Below are positions 36,402 to 45,901 of a stretch of 61,746 nt of DNA, one piece after another. Numbering within the stretch: the first letter of the stretch is position 1; every line of letters begins with the position of its first letter. Origin of the DNA: Cryobacterium shii (lineage in GTDB: Bacteria; Actinomycetota; Actinomycetes; Actinomycetales; Microbacteriaceae); contig NZ_SOFY01000060.1 in NCBI RefSeq assembly GCF_004402595.1, positions 1-61,746 on the forward strand, given 5' to 3'. Both the position numbers and the translations under genes were made by a program. The notes beneath the pieces are model-generated. The model was not told where the DNA came from and did not search any database. It saw only the letters and a program-made list of their open reading frames with translations.

Positions 36402-37234
36402 AGTGCCTCAGCCAAACCTTTCTCATTGCGCCGGAATACCCAGAGGCCGACAGCCAAGGCGGCAACCGCGGATACGGCACAGAACAAGACATCGTTCACC
36501 TCTGGCCAACGATTGTCATAGAGCAGGTTCCGGAAGACCGCCACGAACCGCTCCATGGGATTCAATCGGTAGATATCAAGAACCGTGACGTTTGTGCCCA
36601 TAAGGGGCCCAATACGCGCGGACTGCGCCTCCACCAGCGAGATGGGATAGATGATGGGCGTCATGTAGATCCATATCTGCATGAGAATACCGACGAAATA
36701 TTGAGTATCCCTGAAATACACATTCGCGATCACCAGGACGAGCACCAGGCCTGCAGCGAAAACCGCCAGGATCACCATCATCAGCAGGACGAACGGCAAC
36801 CAGGGCAGAACCCATGCACCGCAAATCAGAAGAACGGCGACCAGGACACCCATTTCGAACAGCCAGTTGAATCCAATCGAACCAACAGTCGAAAGCGGTA
36901 GAACGATTCTCGAGAAATGGACCTTCTGCACCAGGCCTGCATTAGCAAGGATGGAACCCATACCGGTTTGTACCGAGGCCGAGAAGAACGTGAAAGGGAG
37001 GAGCCCACACAAGAGCCAGACGGGAAAGATATTGAGCCCGGACGGGTCACCGGGGGGCGGCGTAACCCTCAGGATGAATGCAAAGACAATCGTGTAGACG
37101 AGCATCGTCGCAAGCGGGTTGACGAGAGACCACAGCTGCCCGAAGACAGTGCGCTTGTACTGGCCTCTGATCTCACGAAGAGTCAAGTTGGCCAGAAGTT
37201 CTCGCGAAGCGAGAACTTCCTTCAGGTATCGCAT
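36398..37234 (-). CDS. ABC transporter permease, polysaccharide export type (Wzm/TagG-like)
   Basis: A 278-residue ABC-2-type permease with six hydrophobic helices. The N-terminal ELLANLTLREIRGQYKRTVFGQLWSL amphipathic segment and the IYPISLVEAQ/LNPMERFVAVFRN loop are typical of Wzm/TagG proteins. It is first in a nine-gene leftward operon (Wzm, Wzt, acyltransferase, epimerase, two GT2, PglD, DegT, GT2). The ATG at 37234 lies 69 nt from the divergent WbbL-like gene. Confidence 0.92.
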   Translation of the reverse strand: MRYLKEVLASRELLANLTLREIRGQYKRTVFGQLWSLVNPLATMLVYTIVFAFILRVTPPPGDPSGLNIFPVWLLCGLLPFTFFSASVQTGMGSILANAGLVQKVHFSRIVLPLSTVGSIGFNWLFEMGVLVAVLLICGAWVLPWLPFVLLMMVILAVFAAGLVLVLVIANVYFRDTQYFVGILMQIWIYMTPIIYPISLVEAQSARIGPLMGTNVTVLDIYRLNPMERFVAVFRNLLYDNRWPEVNDVLFCAVSAVAALAVGLWVFRRNEKGLAEAL

Positions 37235-37303
37235 GTAACCTCACTGGGCGGCCGGTCGGTATGGCCGCAGATCAATCTAGCCTAGAACTATGATTGAGTC
37301 CCT
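37235..37303. promoter_or_regulatory. Divergent promoter region between export operon and WbbL-like gene
   Basis: A 69-nt gap with promoters for both directions. TAGAAC near 37283-37288 is a possible -10 for the rightward gene, about 15 nt before the ATG at 37304. No operator-like palindrome is evident. Confidence 0.35.
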
Positions 37304-38191
37304 ATGGCCACCGAACCCCACACTCCCCTAGATTCCTCCCGTGTCGCAGTCGTAACCGTGAGCTATGGGTCGGAAGAAGTTCTCGGCCCGTTCCTCGCGT
37401 CTCTGGAAGCGGCAGCCGATGTCCCTCTGCGCGTGATCGTGGCGGATAACAAACCGTCCCAGGGTTCGAATGCCATCGCAACGATGACCGCTCTCGCCGG
37501 CGCTGAGTACCTGCCGCTGGCTTCGAATCGAGGTTATGGCCAGGCGATCAACGAGGCCGTCAAGGGACTTCCTGCGGAGATCGAATGGGTCGTGGTCAGC
37601 AATCCCGACGTCACGGCTGAACCAGGATCGATCGACGTGCTCCTCGCCGCGGTAACCGGCGATTCATCAATCGGTGCAGTGGGCCCGCGCATCCTCTCCG
37701 CGGCCGGCGACGTCTACCCGTCGGCGCGCACGATTCCCTCACTGAGGTCCGGAGTCGGGCACGCCCTCTTCGCGAATCTGTGGCAGGGGAACCCGTGGAC
37801 GCGTCGCTACCGACGGGAAACGGGTGCCGAGCTGGTTCGGAGGGACGCCGGGTGGCTGTCTGGCGCATTCCTACTGGTGCGGCGATCCGTTTTCGACCAG
37901 TTGAACGGATTCGATGAGAGTTACTTCATGTACTTCGAAGACGTCGATCTCGGCTATCGGATCGGGAAGCTCGGTTTTCACAATGTCTACGAGCCGTCCG
38001 CTGTTGTCGTCCATACCGGCGCACACTCCACTCAGGGCGAGTCCGCACGCATGATCCGGGCTCATCACGACAGCGCGAAGAGGTTCCTCTTCAAGAAGTA
38101 CCCCGGACCCGTGCTTTTCCCCCTGCGATTGGTGCTTTCCACCGGGCTATCCATCCGCGCCCGGATCGAAGAGCGACGAGTGCTCCGTTAG
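37304..38191 (+). CDS. Rhamnosyltransferase family GT2, WbbL-like
   Basis: A 295-residue GT2 enzyme: [28 protein letters not shown] donor loop, [10 protein letters not shown] and the hallmark [19 protein letters not shown]. This set is typical of actinobacterial WbbL, which adds L-rhamnose to GlcNAc-PP-polyprenol to start the wall glycan linker. Its place next to rmlA, rmlC, rmlB and rmlD supports rhamnose as donor. Its stop overlaps the convergent rmlA stop by 3 nt. Confidence 0.82.
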   Translation: MATEPHTPLDSSRVAVVTVSYGSEEVLGPFLASLEAAADVPLRVIVADNKPSQGSNAIATMTALAGAEYLPLASNRGYGQAINEAVKGLPAEIEWVVVSNPDVTAEPGSIDVLLAAVTGDSSIGAVGPRILSAAGDVYPSARTIPSLRSGVGHALFANLWQGNPWTRRYRRETGAELVRRDAGWLSGAFLLVRRSVFDQLNGFDESYFMYFEDVDLGYRIGKLGFHNVYEPSAVVVHTGAHSTQGESARMIRAHHDSAKRFLFKKYPGPVLFPLRLVLSTGLSIRARIEERRVLR

Positions 38192-39051
38192 TTGCCCAGC
38201 AAACCCAAGAGGTAGCGTCCGTAACCGCTCTTGACGAGCGGGGCGGCCAACTCAGCGAGTCGAGCCTTGTCAATCCAGCCTGCCCGAAAGGCGATCTCCT
38301 CGATGCAGCCGACCTTGAAGCCCTGACGGTCTTCGATCACGCGCACGTACTCCGACGCCTGCATCATCGATTCGAACGTGCCCGTGTCGAGCCATGCGGT
38401 TCCGCGGTCGAGAACCTGCACATGCAGGTTGCCCTGGGCGAGGTAGCGCTCGTTGACGGTGCTGATCTCGAGCTCGCCGCGCGCGCTGGGCTCGATGGTC
38501 TTCGCGATCTCGACGACCGAGTTGTCGTAGAAGTAGAGGCCGGGCACCGCGTAATTGCTCTTCGGCTTCGTCGGCTTCTCCTCGATCGACAGCGCGGTCA
38601 TGCTCTCGTCGAACTCCACCACGCCATAGGCGCTGGGGTTGCTCACGTGGTACGCGAAGATCCGCGCGCCCACCAGGTCCGCGTTGCCTCGCAGGGCTGA
38701 ACCCAGGCCTGCGCCGTGGAAGATGTTGTCGCCGAGCACGAGAGCGACGCTCTCGTCCCCGATGAACTCCTCGCCGATGATGAACGCCTGGGCGAGCCCG
38801 TCCGGTGACGGCTGCGAGGCGTATTCGATCCGCAGGCCGAGGTGGGATCCGTCGCCGAGCAGTGCCCGGAACTGGTCGTTGTACTCGGGCGTGGTGATGA
38901 TGAGGATCTCATTGATGTCCGCCATCATCAGCGTCGACAAGGGGTAGTAGACCATCGGCTTGTCATAGATGGGCATCAGCTGCTTGGAGATGGCCTTGGT
39001 GATCGGCCACAGCCGGGTGCCGGAGCCGCCGGCGAGGATGATTCCGCGCAT
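38188..39051 (-). CDS. rmlA: Glucose-1-phosphate thymidylyltransferase (RmlA)
   Basis: A 287-residue nucleotidyltransferase making dTDP-glucose from glucose-1-phosphate and dTTP, first step of dTDP-rhamnose synthesis. [16 protein letters not shown] (nucleotide site), [31 protein letters not shown] and the C-terminal [10 protein letters not shown] are all present, at the usual RmlA length. ATG at 39051 has AAGGA about 8 nt upstream; a GTG at 39057 overlapping the rmlC stop is the alternative. Confidence 0.96.
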   Translation of the reverse strand: MRGIILAGGSGTRLWPITKAISKQLMPIYDKPMVYYPLSTLMMADINEILIITTPEYNDQFRALLGDGSHLGLRIEYASQPSPDGLAQAFIIGEEFIGDESVALVLGDNIFHGAGLGSALRGNADLVGARIFAYHVSNPSAYGVVEFDESMTALSIEEKPTKPKSNYAVPGLYFYDNSVVEIAKTIEPSARGELEISTVNERYLAQGNLHVQVLDRGTAWLDTGTFESMMQASEYVRVIEDRQGFKVGCIEEIAFRAGWIDKARLAELAAPLVKSGYGRYLLGLLGN

Positions 39052-39053
39052 TG

Positions 39054-39662
39054 TCACTTTCCTTCGTTCAGGGAGTCGTAGAACGCACGCGCGTCGGCCC
39101 AGGTGGGCAGCAGGCCGCTGGCGGCCACTTCGGCCAGGCTCGGCGCATCCGTGTCTTTCGGGGACAGCAGCAGTTCGCCGGCTTCGGGCGGGAAGACGAG
39201 GCCGATGTCGGCGTCGAGCGGGTTGATGCCGTGCTCGCGGCCCGGGTTGAAGGGCGCGGTGACGAGGTAGCTGACCGTGGCGTTGTCGGTGAGCGCGACG
39301 AAGCAGTGACCGAGGCCCTCGGCGATGTAGATCGCGCGCCGGTCGGTGTCGTCGAGCAGCACGCTGTCCCACTGGCCGAAGGTCGGGGAGCCCACGCGAA
39401 TGTCGATGACGAAGTCGAGGACGGCGCCGTGCGTGGCCGTGACGTACTTGGCCTGGCTCGGCGGGATGTCGGCGAAGTGAATGCCGCGCACGGACCCGCG
39501 CTTGGACACCGACGTGTTGGCCTGAGCGATGTCGAGGCGGTGCCCGATCGTCTCTTCGAGGCGGTCGAAGCGGTACCACTCGAGGAAAACCCCCCGGTCG
39601 TCGCCGAACTGCTTCGGAGTGATTTCGTAGGAATCGGGGATGGAGAGTTCGCGGATCTTCAC
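39054..39662 (-). CDS. rmlC: dTDP-4-dehydrorhamnose 3,5-epimerase (RmlC)
   Basis: A 202-residue cupin-fold epimerase acting on dTDP-4-keto-6-deoxyglucose. It has the RGIHF active-site motif (catalytic His), [18 protein letters not shown] and a [11 protein letters not shown] stretch with the second conserved histidine region. It is upstream of rmlA in the same direction. GTG at 39662 follows a TAGACT -10 by 6 nt, so the transcript is probably leaderless. Confidence 0.94.
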   Translation of the reverse strand: MKIRELSIPDSYEITPKQFGDDRGVFLEWYRFDRLEETIGHRLDIAQANTSVSKRGSVRGIHFADIPPSQAKYVTATHGAVLDFVIDIRVGSPTFGQWDSVLLDDTDRRAIYIAEGLGHCFVALTDNATVSYLVTAPFNPGREHGINPLDADIGLVFPPEAGELLLSPKDTDAPSLAEVAASGLLPTWADARAFYDSLNEGK

Positions 39663-39734
39663 CGGGGAAGTCTACCAAGCGCTGTCCGGTAGAATCGCGG
39701 GGGCACTTTCATCAAACGGAACGGTTACCTCCAT
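39663..39734. promoter_or_regulatory. Divergent rmlC / rmlB promoter region
   Basis: A 72-nt gap. On the minus strand TAGACT (39674-39669) lies 6 nt from the rmlC GTG, predicting a leaderless message. On the plus strand TAGAAT (39690-39695) is a good -10 for rmlB, giving a leader of about 30-35 nt. The two -10 elements are only about 15 nt apart, so the divergent promoters may compete or be coregulated. Confidence 0.55.
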
Positions 39735-40721
39735 ATGAAGATCCTCGTCACCGGCGGAGCCGGTTTCATCGGCTCGAACTTCGTTCGGCGCACCCTCGAA
39801 GACGCCTACCCCGGTCTGGAAGGCGCGGAGGTCGTCGTGCTCGACGCCCTCACCTACTCGGGCAACCTGGAGAATCTGGCCCCGTTCGCCGCGTCCCCGC
39901 GGTACTCGTTCGTGCACGGGGACATCCGTGACGCAGCGCTGCTCGACGAACTCTTCCCCTCCCTCGACGCCGTCGTGCACTTCGCCGCGGAGTCGCACGT
40001 GGACCGCTCGGTGCGCGACGCGTCGATCTTCGTCGAGACGAACGTGCTCGGCACGCAGCAGCTACTCGACGCGGCCCTGCGCCACGACCTGGGGCGTTTC
40101 GTGCACGTTTCCACCGACGAGGTCTACGGCTCCATCGCCGAGGGCTCGTGGAACGAAGAGCGCGCGCTCGAGCCGAACTCCCCCTACTCGGCCTCCAAGG
40201 CCGGCAGCGACCTGCTCGCCCGCAGCTACCACCGCACGCACGGTCTGAACATCTCGATCACGCGCTGCTCGAACAACTACGGGCCGTACCACTTCCCGGA
40301 AAAGGTCATCCCGCTGTTCGTGACGAACCTGATCGACGACAAGCACGTTCCCCTCTACGGCGAGGGCAACAACATCCGTGACTGGCTGCACGTGGACGAC
40401 CACACCCGCGCCATCGCCATGGTGCTCGTCGGCGGCCGCGCCGGTGAGATCTACAACATCGGCGGCGGCATAGAGCTCACCAACAAGGAGCTCACCGAGA
40501 TGCTGCTCGAGTCGACCGGCAAGGACTGGTCCTACGTCGACCGGGTCGCCGACCGTCTCGGCCACGACCTGCGCTACTCCGTGGACATCTCGAAGATCCA
40601 GGCCGAACTCGGCTACGCGCCCCTCGTTCCGTTCGAGCAGGGCCTCGCGGATGTCGTGCAGTGGTACCGGGACAACCGCCCCTGGTGGGAGCCGCTCAAG
40701 GCCCGTGCGGCATTGAGCTGA
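39735..40721 (+). CDS. rmlB: dTDP-glucose 4,6-dehydratase (RmlB)
   Basis: A 328-residue extended SDR producing dTDP-4-keto-6-deoxyglucose. TGGAGFIGSNFV at the start, AAESHVDRS, catalytic VSTDEVYG, YSASKAGSD (Tyr/Lys) and the family marker RCSNNYGPYHFPEK are all present. It overlaps rmlD by 1 nt (TGATG). Its product is the branch point to rhamnose and, if the DegT enzyme acts on it, to a 4-amino sugar. Confidence 0.97.
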   Translation: MKILVTGGAGFIGSNFVRRTLEDAYPGLEGAEVVVLDALTYSGNLENLAPFAASPRYSFVHGDIRDAALLDELFPSLDAVVHFAAESHVDRSVRDASIFVETNVLGTQQLLDAALRHDLGRFVHVSTDEVYGSIAEGSWNEERALEPNSPYSASKAGSDLLARSYHRTHGLNISITRCSNNYGPYHFPEKVIPLFVTNLIDDKHVPLYGEGNNIRDWLHVDDHTRAIAMVLVGGRAGEIYNIGGGIELTNKELTEMLLESTGKDWSYVDRVADRLGHDLRYSVDISKIQAELGYAPLVPFEQGLADVVQWYRDNRPWWEPLKARAALS

Positions 40722-41575
40722 TGACGCGGTACCTGATCACCGGCGCGGCCGGAATGCTCGGCCGCGACCTGCAGGCCGCCCTCGCGGGCCGCGACGTGAC
40801 GGCCCTCGACCGCGCCGAGCTGGACATCACCGACCAGGACGCGGTCCTGGCTGCGGCCACCGGCTTCGACGTCATCATCAACGCCGCCGCGTACACCAAG
40901 GTGGACGATGCCGAGACCAACGAGGATGCCGCGTACGCCATCAACGCGACCGGCCCGCGCAACCTGGCGCTGGCCGCGGCCGCCACCGGGGCCAAGCTCG
41001 TGCAGGTGTCGACCGACTACGTGTTCGACGGCAGGGCCACCTCCCCATACCCGGAGGACACCTCGATCGACCCGATCTCCGCCTACGGCCGCACCAAGGC
41101 CGCCGGCGAAGCCTTCGTGCTGCAGGGACACCCGACGGGCAGCTACATCGTGCGCACCGCCTGGCTCTACGGCCAGCACGGCCCGAACTTCCCCAAGACC
41201 ATGCTGAAGCTCGCCGCCGCGCGCGACACCCTCAGCGTCGTCGACGACCAGGTCGGCCAGCCCACCTGGACGGCCGACCTGGCCGCGCAGATCGTGGCCC
41301 TGCTCGACTCCGGCGCGCCCTCCGGCATCTACCACGGCACCAGCTCCGGCGTGACGAGCTGGTTCGGCTTCGCCCAGGCGGTCTTCGCCTCGGCCGGCCT
41401 CGACCCGGCGCGCGTCACCCCCACCGACAGCTCGCAGTTCGTGCGGCCGGCCCCCCGGCCGTCGTACTCGGTGCTCGGGCACGACGCCTGGGCCTCTGCC
41501 GGCCTGGCCCCCATCCGCGACTGGCGCGAGGCGCTCACCGCGGCGGCCCAGCAGGGGATCTTCGAAGACAAATGA
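40721..41575 (+). CDS. rmlD: dTDP-4-dehydrorhamnose reductase (RmlD)
   Basis: A 284-residue SDR that makes dTDP-L-rhamnose. ITGAAGMLGRDL nucleotide motif, NAAAYTKVDDAE, STDYVFDG, YGRTKAAGE (Tyr/Lys) and RTAWLYG are the RmlD hallmarks. The ATG overlaps the rmlB stop, and the stop overlaps the next GT4 gene (ATGA). Confidence 0.95.
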   Translation: MTRYLITGAAGMLGRDLQAALAGRDVTALDRAELDITDQDAVLAAATGFDVIINAAAYTKVDDAETNEDAAYAINATGPRNLALAAAATGAKLVQVSTDYVFDGRATSPYPEDTSIDPISAYGRTKAAGEAFVLQGHPTGSYIVRTAWLYGQHGPNFPKTMLKLAAARDTLSVVDDQVGQPTWTADLAAQIVALLDSGAPSGIYHGTSSGVTSWFGFAQAVFASAGLDPARVTPTDSSQFVRPAPRPSYSVLGHDAWASAGLAPIRDWREALTAAAQQGIFEDK

Positions 41576-42717
41576 CCACCCTGCGTGTTGTCCTGGACCA
41601 GATGATCGCACCGGTCCCGGGCGGAATCGGACGCTACACCGAAGAACTGACCCGGGCCCTGATCGCCGCGGCCCCGGCCGAGTGCGACGTCGAGGGAATC
41701 GTGTCGTCCTCCCCGGCCGAGCACTACGCCCTGATCGAGGCTGCCCTGCCCGGCCTGGCCGGCCTGCACAAGACCACGCTTCCCCGCCGGGAGCTCGCCG
41801 CGGCCTGGCAGCTGGGCATCGCCAACACGTCCGGGTCCGGCATGATCCACGCCCCGTCGCTGCTGGCCCCATTGCGCCGCCACAGCATGGTCAAGGACGG
41901 CAGCCAGGTCGCGGTGACCATCCACGACGTGCTGGCGTGGACGCATCCGGAAGCCCTCACCCCCACCACCGTGGCCTGGACCAAGGCCATGGTGCGGCGC
42001 GCCCGCAAGCACGCGGATGCGGTCGTGGTGCCCAGCCACGCCGTGGCCCAGCAGCTGGCAGAGATCGCTGACTTCGGCGACCGGGTGCGCGTGATCGGCG
42101 GCGGGGTGGGAAGCGGCCTCCGGCTGCCGTCGAACTCCTCCGCGACCGAGATCATCGCGGAACGCCTGGGCCTGCCGTCCGAGTACATCGTCACCGTCGG
42201 CACGCTGGAACCGCGCAAGGCGATCACGGCCCTGATCGCCGGCCTCGGTTTGCCGGGATCCCCGGATCTTCCCCTGATCGTGCTCGGACCCGACACCTGG
42301 GGCGAACTCGACCTGGCCTCCGTCGCGGACGAGGCCGGCCTGCCCTGGGGCCGGGTGCGTGCGATGAACGGCCTGACCGACGAGGAACTCGCCGTGGTCA
42401 TCTCCCGGGCCGCCGTGTTCGTCTACCCGAGCCTGGAGGAAGGCTTCGCCGGACCGATGATCCAGGCGTTCCACCTGGGCATCCCGGTCATCCACTCCGA
42501 CGCGCCCGCCCTGCTCGAGGCCGCCGGCGACGCCGGACTGGCCGTGGAGCGTGAGGATGCCGCCGGTTACCCCGAGCGGCTCGCGGCGGCCCTGACCCGG
42601 GTGCTGACCGACACCGCGCTGGCCAACCGGCTGAGCATTTTCGGCAGCGACCGGGGCCGCGCGTTCAGCTGGCGCGACTCCGCCGAGCGGGTCTGGCTGC
42701 TGCACGCCGACCTGTAG
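41572..42717 (+). CDS. Glycosyltransferase family 4 (GT-B fold)
   Basis: A 381-residue GT4 enzyme. VVLDQMIAPVPGGIGRYTEEL is the acceptor-side loop, VAVTIHDVLAWTHPE is the conserved HD segment, YIVTVGTLEPRKA the start of the donor domain and EEGFAGPMIQAF the (modified) E-x7-E region. Coupled by ATGA to rmlD, it is a good candidate to use dTDP-rhamnose. It converges with the LCP gene 12 nt further on. Confidence 0.87.
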   Translation: MTTLRVVLDQMIAPVPGGIGRYTEELTRALIAAAPAECDVEGIVSSSPAEHYALIEAALPGLAGLHKTTLPRRELAAAWQLGIANTSGSGMIHAPSLLAPLRRHSMVKDGSQVAVTIHDVLAWTHPEALTPTTVAWTKAMVRRARKHADAVVVPSHAVAQQLAEIADFGDRVRVIGGGVGSGLRLPSNSSATEIIAERLGLPSEYIVTVGTLEPRKAITALIAGLGLPGSPDLPLIVLGPDTWGELDLASVADEAGLPWGRVRAMNGLTDEELAVVISRAAVFVYPSLEEGFAGPMIQAFHLGIPVIHSDAPALLEAAGDAGLAVEREDAAGYPERLAAALTRVLTDTALANRLSIFGSDRGRAFSWRDSAERVWLLHADL

Positions 42718-42729
42718 GCCGGCGGCCCC

Positions 42730-44091
42730 TTACTGGGCCGGGGCGTCGGTCGCGGGCGGGGCCAGGGCTTCCTGGATCAGGCTGCGGATGACGTCGTAGT
42801 CGGGATTCTCCGGGTCGACGTTGTTGTCGGGAACCAGTTCGACCGACTTGATCGGCAGCTTCTTGGTCTTGGACGCGAGGTTCGTGAAGTAGCCGAGCAT
42901 GCCCTGCGGGATGTCGGTCTTCACGACCTGGGACCCGGCCGATGCCACGGCCTGGAACTTCGACAGCACGTTGGCCGGGTTGGCCTGCGCGAGGATCGCC
43001 TCTTGCACCTGCCGCTGCCGCACCATCCGGTCATAGTCGCTCGTGTCGTGGCGTGAGCGGGCGTACCAGAGGGCGTGGTAGCCGTCCATGTGCTGCCTGC
43101 CGGGCTCGAACCAGAACGCGACTTTGGTGAAGGTGTCGTCGCTGTGCACCGGTACCCGGTGGTCGACGGTGATGTCGACCCCGCCGAGCGCGTCCACGAG
43201 GTCGGAGAAGCCCTGCATGTCGATCAGAACGTAGTACTGGATCGTCAGCCCGGTGACGCCCTGGGCGGCGTCGCGCATGCCTTCGATTCCGGGCTCGCTG
43301 CCCTGGTCGACCGCTTTGGGGTACATCTCCGGGCTCTTCAGCTCGACCTCGGTGAAAATGGAGTTCAGCATGCAGGCGTCGACCTCGCAGCCGTCGATGG
43401 CGCCGTACCCTTCCGGGTACAGGTCGGCCAGCGGCCCGGGCGAGAACGGGACGTCCTCGAGGTTGCGGGGCAAGCCGATCATGCTGGCCTGGCCGGTCTC
43501 GGCGTCGATGCTGACCACGGAGATGCTGTCGGGGCGCAGACCGTCGCGGTCGGGTCCGGCATCGCCGCCGAGCAGCAGGATGTTGTAACGGCCGTCGACG
43601 GGGGGTTCGGTCGGGCCGGCCATGAAGACCGACGACAGGAACCCGCTGGCCGTCGTCGCCAGGTAGGCGCCGTAGCCCGCCGTGCCGACCACGGCCACCA
43701 TCAGCACGGTCGTGAGGGCCGCGATCACCGGGCGGGAACGGGGGACAGCCCGCACCAGCCGAACCAGCCGGAGGGTGTCGAGGGTGAGGACCAGCCAGAC
43801 CACGGCGTAGACCGCGAGCAGCAACGCCGCCGCCCACAGGCCGATCGAGTTCGTGAAGACCGTGAGGACGACCGTCGGCCAGAGCACGTACACCACGCCG
43901 GCGATGACGGCGAGGGTGATCAGCGTGAACGTCATCCGCAGGCCGAACCGGCCCAGGCGGCGGCTGCCGGCCAACACCTGAACGGAGCCGGGCAGCACGA
44001 AATTGAGTACCACGAGCCACCAGGCCCGCTTGGTCATCACCTGGGGGGAACCGAGGTCCGGTCTCCGGATCGGGCTGCTGGCGCTCGTCAT
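42730..44091 (-). CDS. LytR-CpsA-Psr (LCP) family wall-glycan ligase
   Basis: A 453-residue protein. The first ~170 residues hold five or so membrane helices, more than the usual single anchor. The LCP domain follows from about residue 188: [19 protein letters not shown] (the R/D motif), [13 protein letters not shown] (phosphate-binding R) and [31 protein letters not shown] enzymes transfer undecaprenyl-linked polymers to peptidoglycan, so it may attach the glycan made by this locus. The ATG overlaps the purE stop (ATGA). Confidence 0.9.
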   Translation of the reverse strand: MTSASSPIRRPDLGSPQVMTKRAWWLVVLNFVLPGSVQVLAGSRRLGRFGLRMTFTLITLAVIAGVVYVLWPTVVLTVFTNSIGLWAAALLLAVYAVVWLVLTLDTLRLVRLVRAVPRSRPVIAALTTVLMVAVVGTAGYGAYLATTASGFLSSVFMAGPTEPPVDGRYNILLLGGDAGPDRDGLRPDSISVVSIDAETGQASMIGLPRNLEDVPFSPGPLADLYPEGYGAIDGCEVDACMLNSIFTEVELKSPEMYPKAVDQGSEPGIEGMRDAAQGVTGLTIQYYVLIDMQGFSDLVDALGGVDITVDHRVPVHSDDTFTKVAFWFEPGRQHMDGYHALWYARSRHDTSDYDRMVRQRQVQEAILAQANPANVLSKFQAVASAGSQVVKTDIPQGMLGYFTNLASKTKKLPIKSVELVPDNNVDPENPDYDVIRSLIQEALAPPATDAPAQ

Positions 44092-44624
44092 AGTCTCGCT
44101 TGGAGGGCCGCGTTCTTCTGCTCGACCTGGGCGGCGAGGGCCTCCGCGTAGTCGAGCAGTTTGACTCGGAGCGAGTCGTCTGCGGTGGCGAGCACCTTGA
44201 CGGCGATCAGGCCCGCGTTGCGGGCGCCGCCGATGGAGACGGTGGCCACCGGAACGCCGGCCGGCATCTGAACGATGGACAGGAGCGAGTCGAGCCCGTC
44301 GAGGCGGCCGAGCGGCACGGGCACGCCGACGACCGGGAGGGTGGTCACGGCCGCGAGCATTCCGGGCAGGTGGGCGGCGCCGCCCGCGCCGGCGATGATC
44401 ACCCGGAGACCGCGCGCGTGGGCGGTCTTGCCGTAGTCGATCATCTTCTCCGGGGTGCGGTGCGCCGAGACGACCTGCACCTCGAAGGGCACGCCGAAGT
44501 CGCGCAGCAGCTGCGCGGCGTCGCTCATCACGGGCCAATCGGAATCGGATCCCATGACCACGCCGACAAGGGGCGTCACGGATTCGTCCGACGAAGCGGT
44601 TTCGGGCACGGAAGTCTCAGGCAC
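44088..44624 (-). CDS. purE: 5-(carboxyamino)imidazole ribonucleotide mutase (PurE)
   Basis: A 178-residue class I PurE rearranging N5-CAIR to CAIR in purine synthesis. [22 protein letters not shown] (active-site His) and [11 protein letters not shown] with [10 protein letters not shown] are the signature segments. It has a short N-terminal extension of about 18 residues. It follows purK by 17 nt and is coupled to the LCP gene. Confidence 0.95.
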   Translation of the reverse strand: MPETSVPETASSDESVTPLVGVVMGSDSDWPVMSDAAQLLRDFGVPFEVQVVSAHRTPEKMIDYGKTAHARGLRVIIAGAGGAAHLPGMLAAVTTLPVVGVPVPLGRLDGLDSLLSIVQMPAGVPVATVSIGGARNAGLIAVKVLATADDSLRVKLLDYAEALAAQVEQKNAALQARL

Positions 44625-44641
44625 GGAGTCGATCTTATGGC

Positions 44642-45778
44642 TCAGTCCTGAAAGATCGCCGCAGTGGCACGCGTCTGGTAGACCACATCGTCCAGATCGG
44701 AGCCTCCCGCGGTGACGTGGCCGACCTTGCGGCCCGGGCGCGGGGCCTTCCCGTAAGTGTGCACTTTGACCGACGGATGCGCCGCGAACGCCGCCGGGAA
44801 CCGCTCCGAGAGCGCCCCGACCCCCGGCCCGCCGATGATGTTGACCATGACCGTCCAGGGGTCGCGGGCATCCGTCGCCCCCAGCGGCAGGTCGAGCACG
44901 GCCCGGAGGTGCTGCTCGAACTGACTCGTCGTGGACCCCTCGATGGTCCAGTGGCCGCTGTTGTGGGGGCGCATCGCCAGTTCGTTGACCAGGAGCCGCC
45001 CGTCCGAGGTCTCGAAGAGCTCGACGGCCAGCATCCCGGTCACGCCGACACCCTCGGCGACCCGCACGGCGATGTCGGCCGCGAGCTGCTCCAGCCGGCC
45101 CTCCGACCCCGGCGCGGGGGCGATGACCTCCGCGCAGACGCCGCCCTTCTGCACGGTCTCCACGACCGGCCAGACCGCGATCTGGCCCGAGGGCCGCCGG
45201 GCGACGAGCTGGGCCAGCTCGCGCCGGAAGTCGACGAGTTCCTCGACCAGGAGGGCGCCCGCGTTGCCGTCCTCGGCGAGCGCGGCGAACCAGTCATCGG
45301 CCTCGTGCTCGTGGCTGACCAGCCGCACGCCCTTGCCGTCGTAACCGCCGCGGGCCGTCTTGACCACCGCGCGGCCACCGTGGCCGGCCAAAAACTCGCC
45401 CAGCTCGGCGGCGGTCTCCACCCGGGCCCAGTCGGGCACCGGCAGGCCGAGTTCGGTCAGTCGCTGCCGCATCAGTAGCTTGTCCTGGGCGTAGAGGAGC
45501 GCGTCCGGCCCCGGGTGCACGGCCACCCCGCGGGAGACGAGTTCGCGCAGGATCTCCTGCGGGACATGCTCGTGGTCGAACGTGATCACGTCGACGGACT
45601 CGGCGAATGCCAGCACGACGTCGCGGTCGCGGTAGTCGCCGACCTGCACGGCGGCCAGGCCGGCGCTCATCCCCTCGCCCTCGGCCAGCACCCGGAGCTC
45701 GATGCCGAGATTCACCGCGGCCGGAATCATCATCCGGGCCAACTGACCGCCGCCGATCACGCCAACAGTGGTATTCAT
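44642..45778 (-). CDS. purK: 5-(carboxyamino)imidazole ribonucleotide synthase (PurK)
   Basis: A 378-residue ATP-grasp enzyme that carboxylates AIR with bicarbonate and [16 protein letters not shown] at the N-terminus, [14 protein letters not shown] (ATP-grasp loop), [11 protein letters not shown] and [15 protein letters not shown] are typical. ATG at 45778 is preferred; a GTG at 45808 would add 10 residues and place GGAGG inside the coding region. First gene of purK-purE-LCP. Confidence 0.94.
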   Translation of the reverse strand: MNTTVGVIGGGQLARMMIPAAVNLGIELRVLAEGEGMSAGLAAVQVGDYRDRDVVLAFAESVDVITFDHEHVPQEILRELVSRGVAVHPGPDALLYAQDKLLMRQRLTELGLPVPDWARVETAAELGEFLAGHGGRAVVKTARGGYDGKGVRLVSHEHEADDWFAALAEDGNAGALLVEELVDFRRELAQLVARRPSGQIAVWPVVETVQKGGVCAEVIAPAPGSEGRLEQLAADIAVRVAEGVGVTGMLAVELFETSDGRLLVNELAMRPHNSGHWTIEGSTTSQFEQHLRAVLDLPLGATDARDPWTVMVNIIGGPGVGALSERFPAAFAAHPSVKVHTYGKAPRPGRKVGHVTAGGSDLDDVVYQTRATAAIFQD

Positions 45779-45850
45779 CCGTGCCCCAATTCCTCCGCGA
45801 CCGTTCACTGCCCGGTAAGTGTTTTCTCAGGCAACAGACTGGACCGCGCC

Positions 45851-45856
45851 GTAGAC
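45851..45856 (+). promoter_or_regulatory. Possible -10 element of the GtrA gene
   Basis: TAGACT at 45851-45856 fits the TANNNT -10 form and lies about 45 nt before the ATG at 45902, in the 123-nt divergent gap between purK and the GtrA gene. No clear -35 is seen. Confidence 0.35.
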
Positions 45857-45901
45857 TGCGAGTTTCGCACCTCTATCTTTGCCCATCGACTGGACGGATG
45901 C

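Noticed and set aside
42723..42740. CGGCCC/GGGCCG hairpin between the GT4 and LCP genes as a terminator
   Set aside because: Only 6 bp, overlaps the LCP stop codon and has no T-run; too weak to call.
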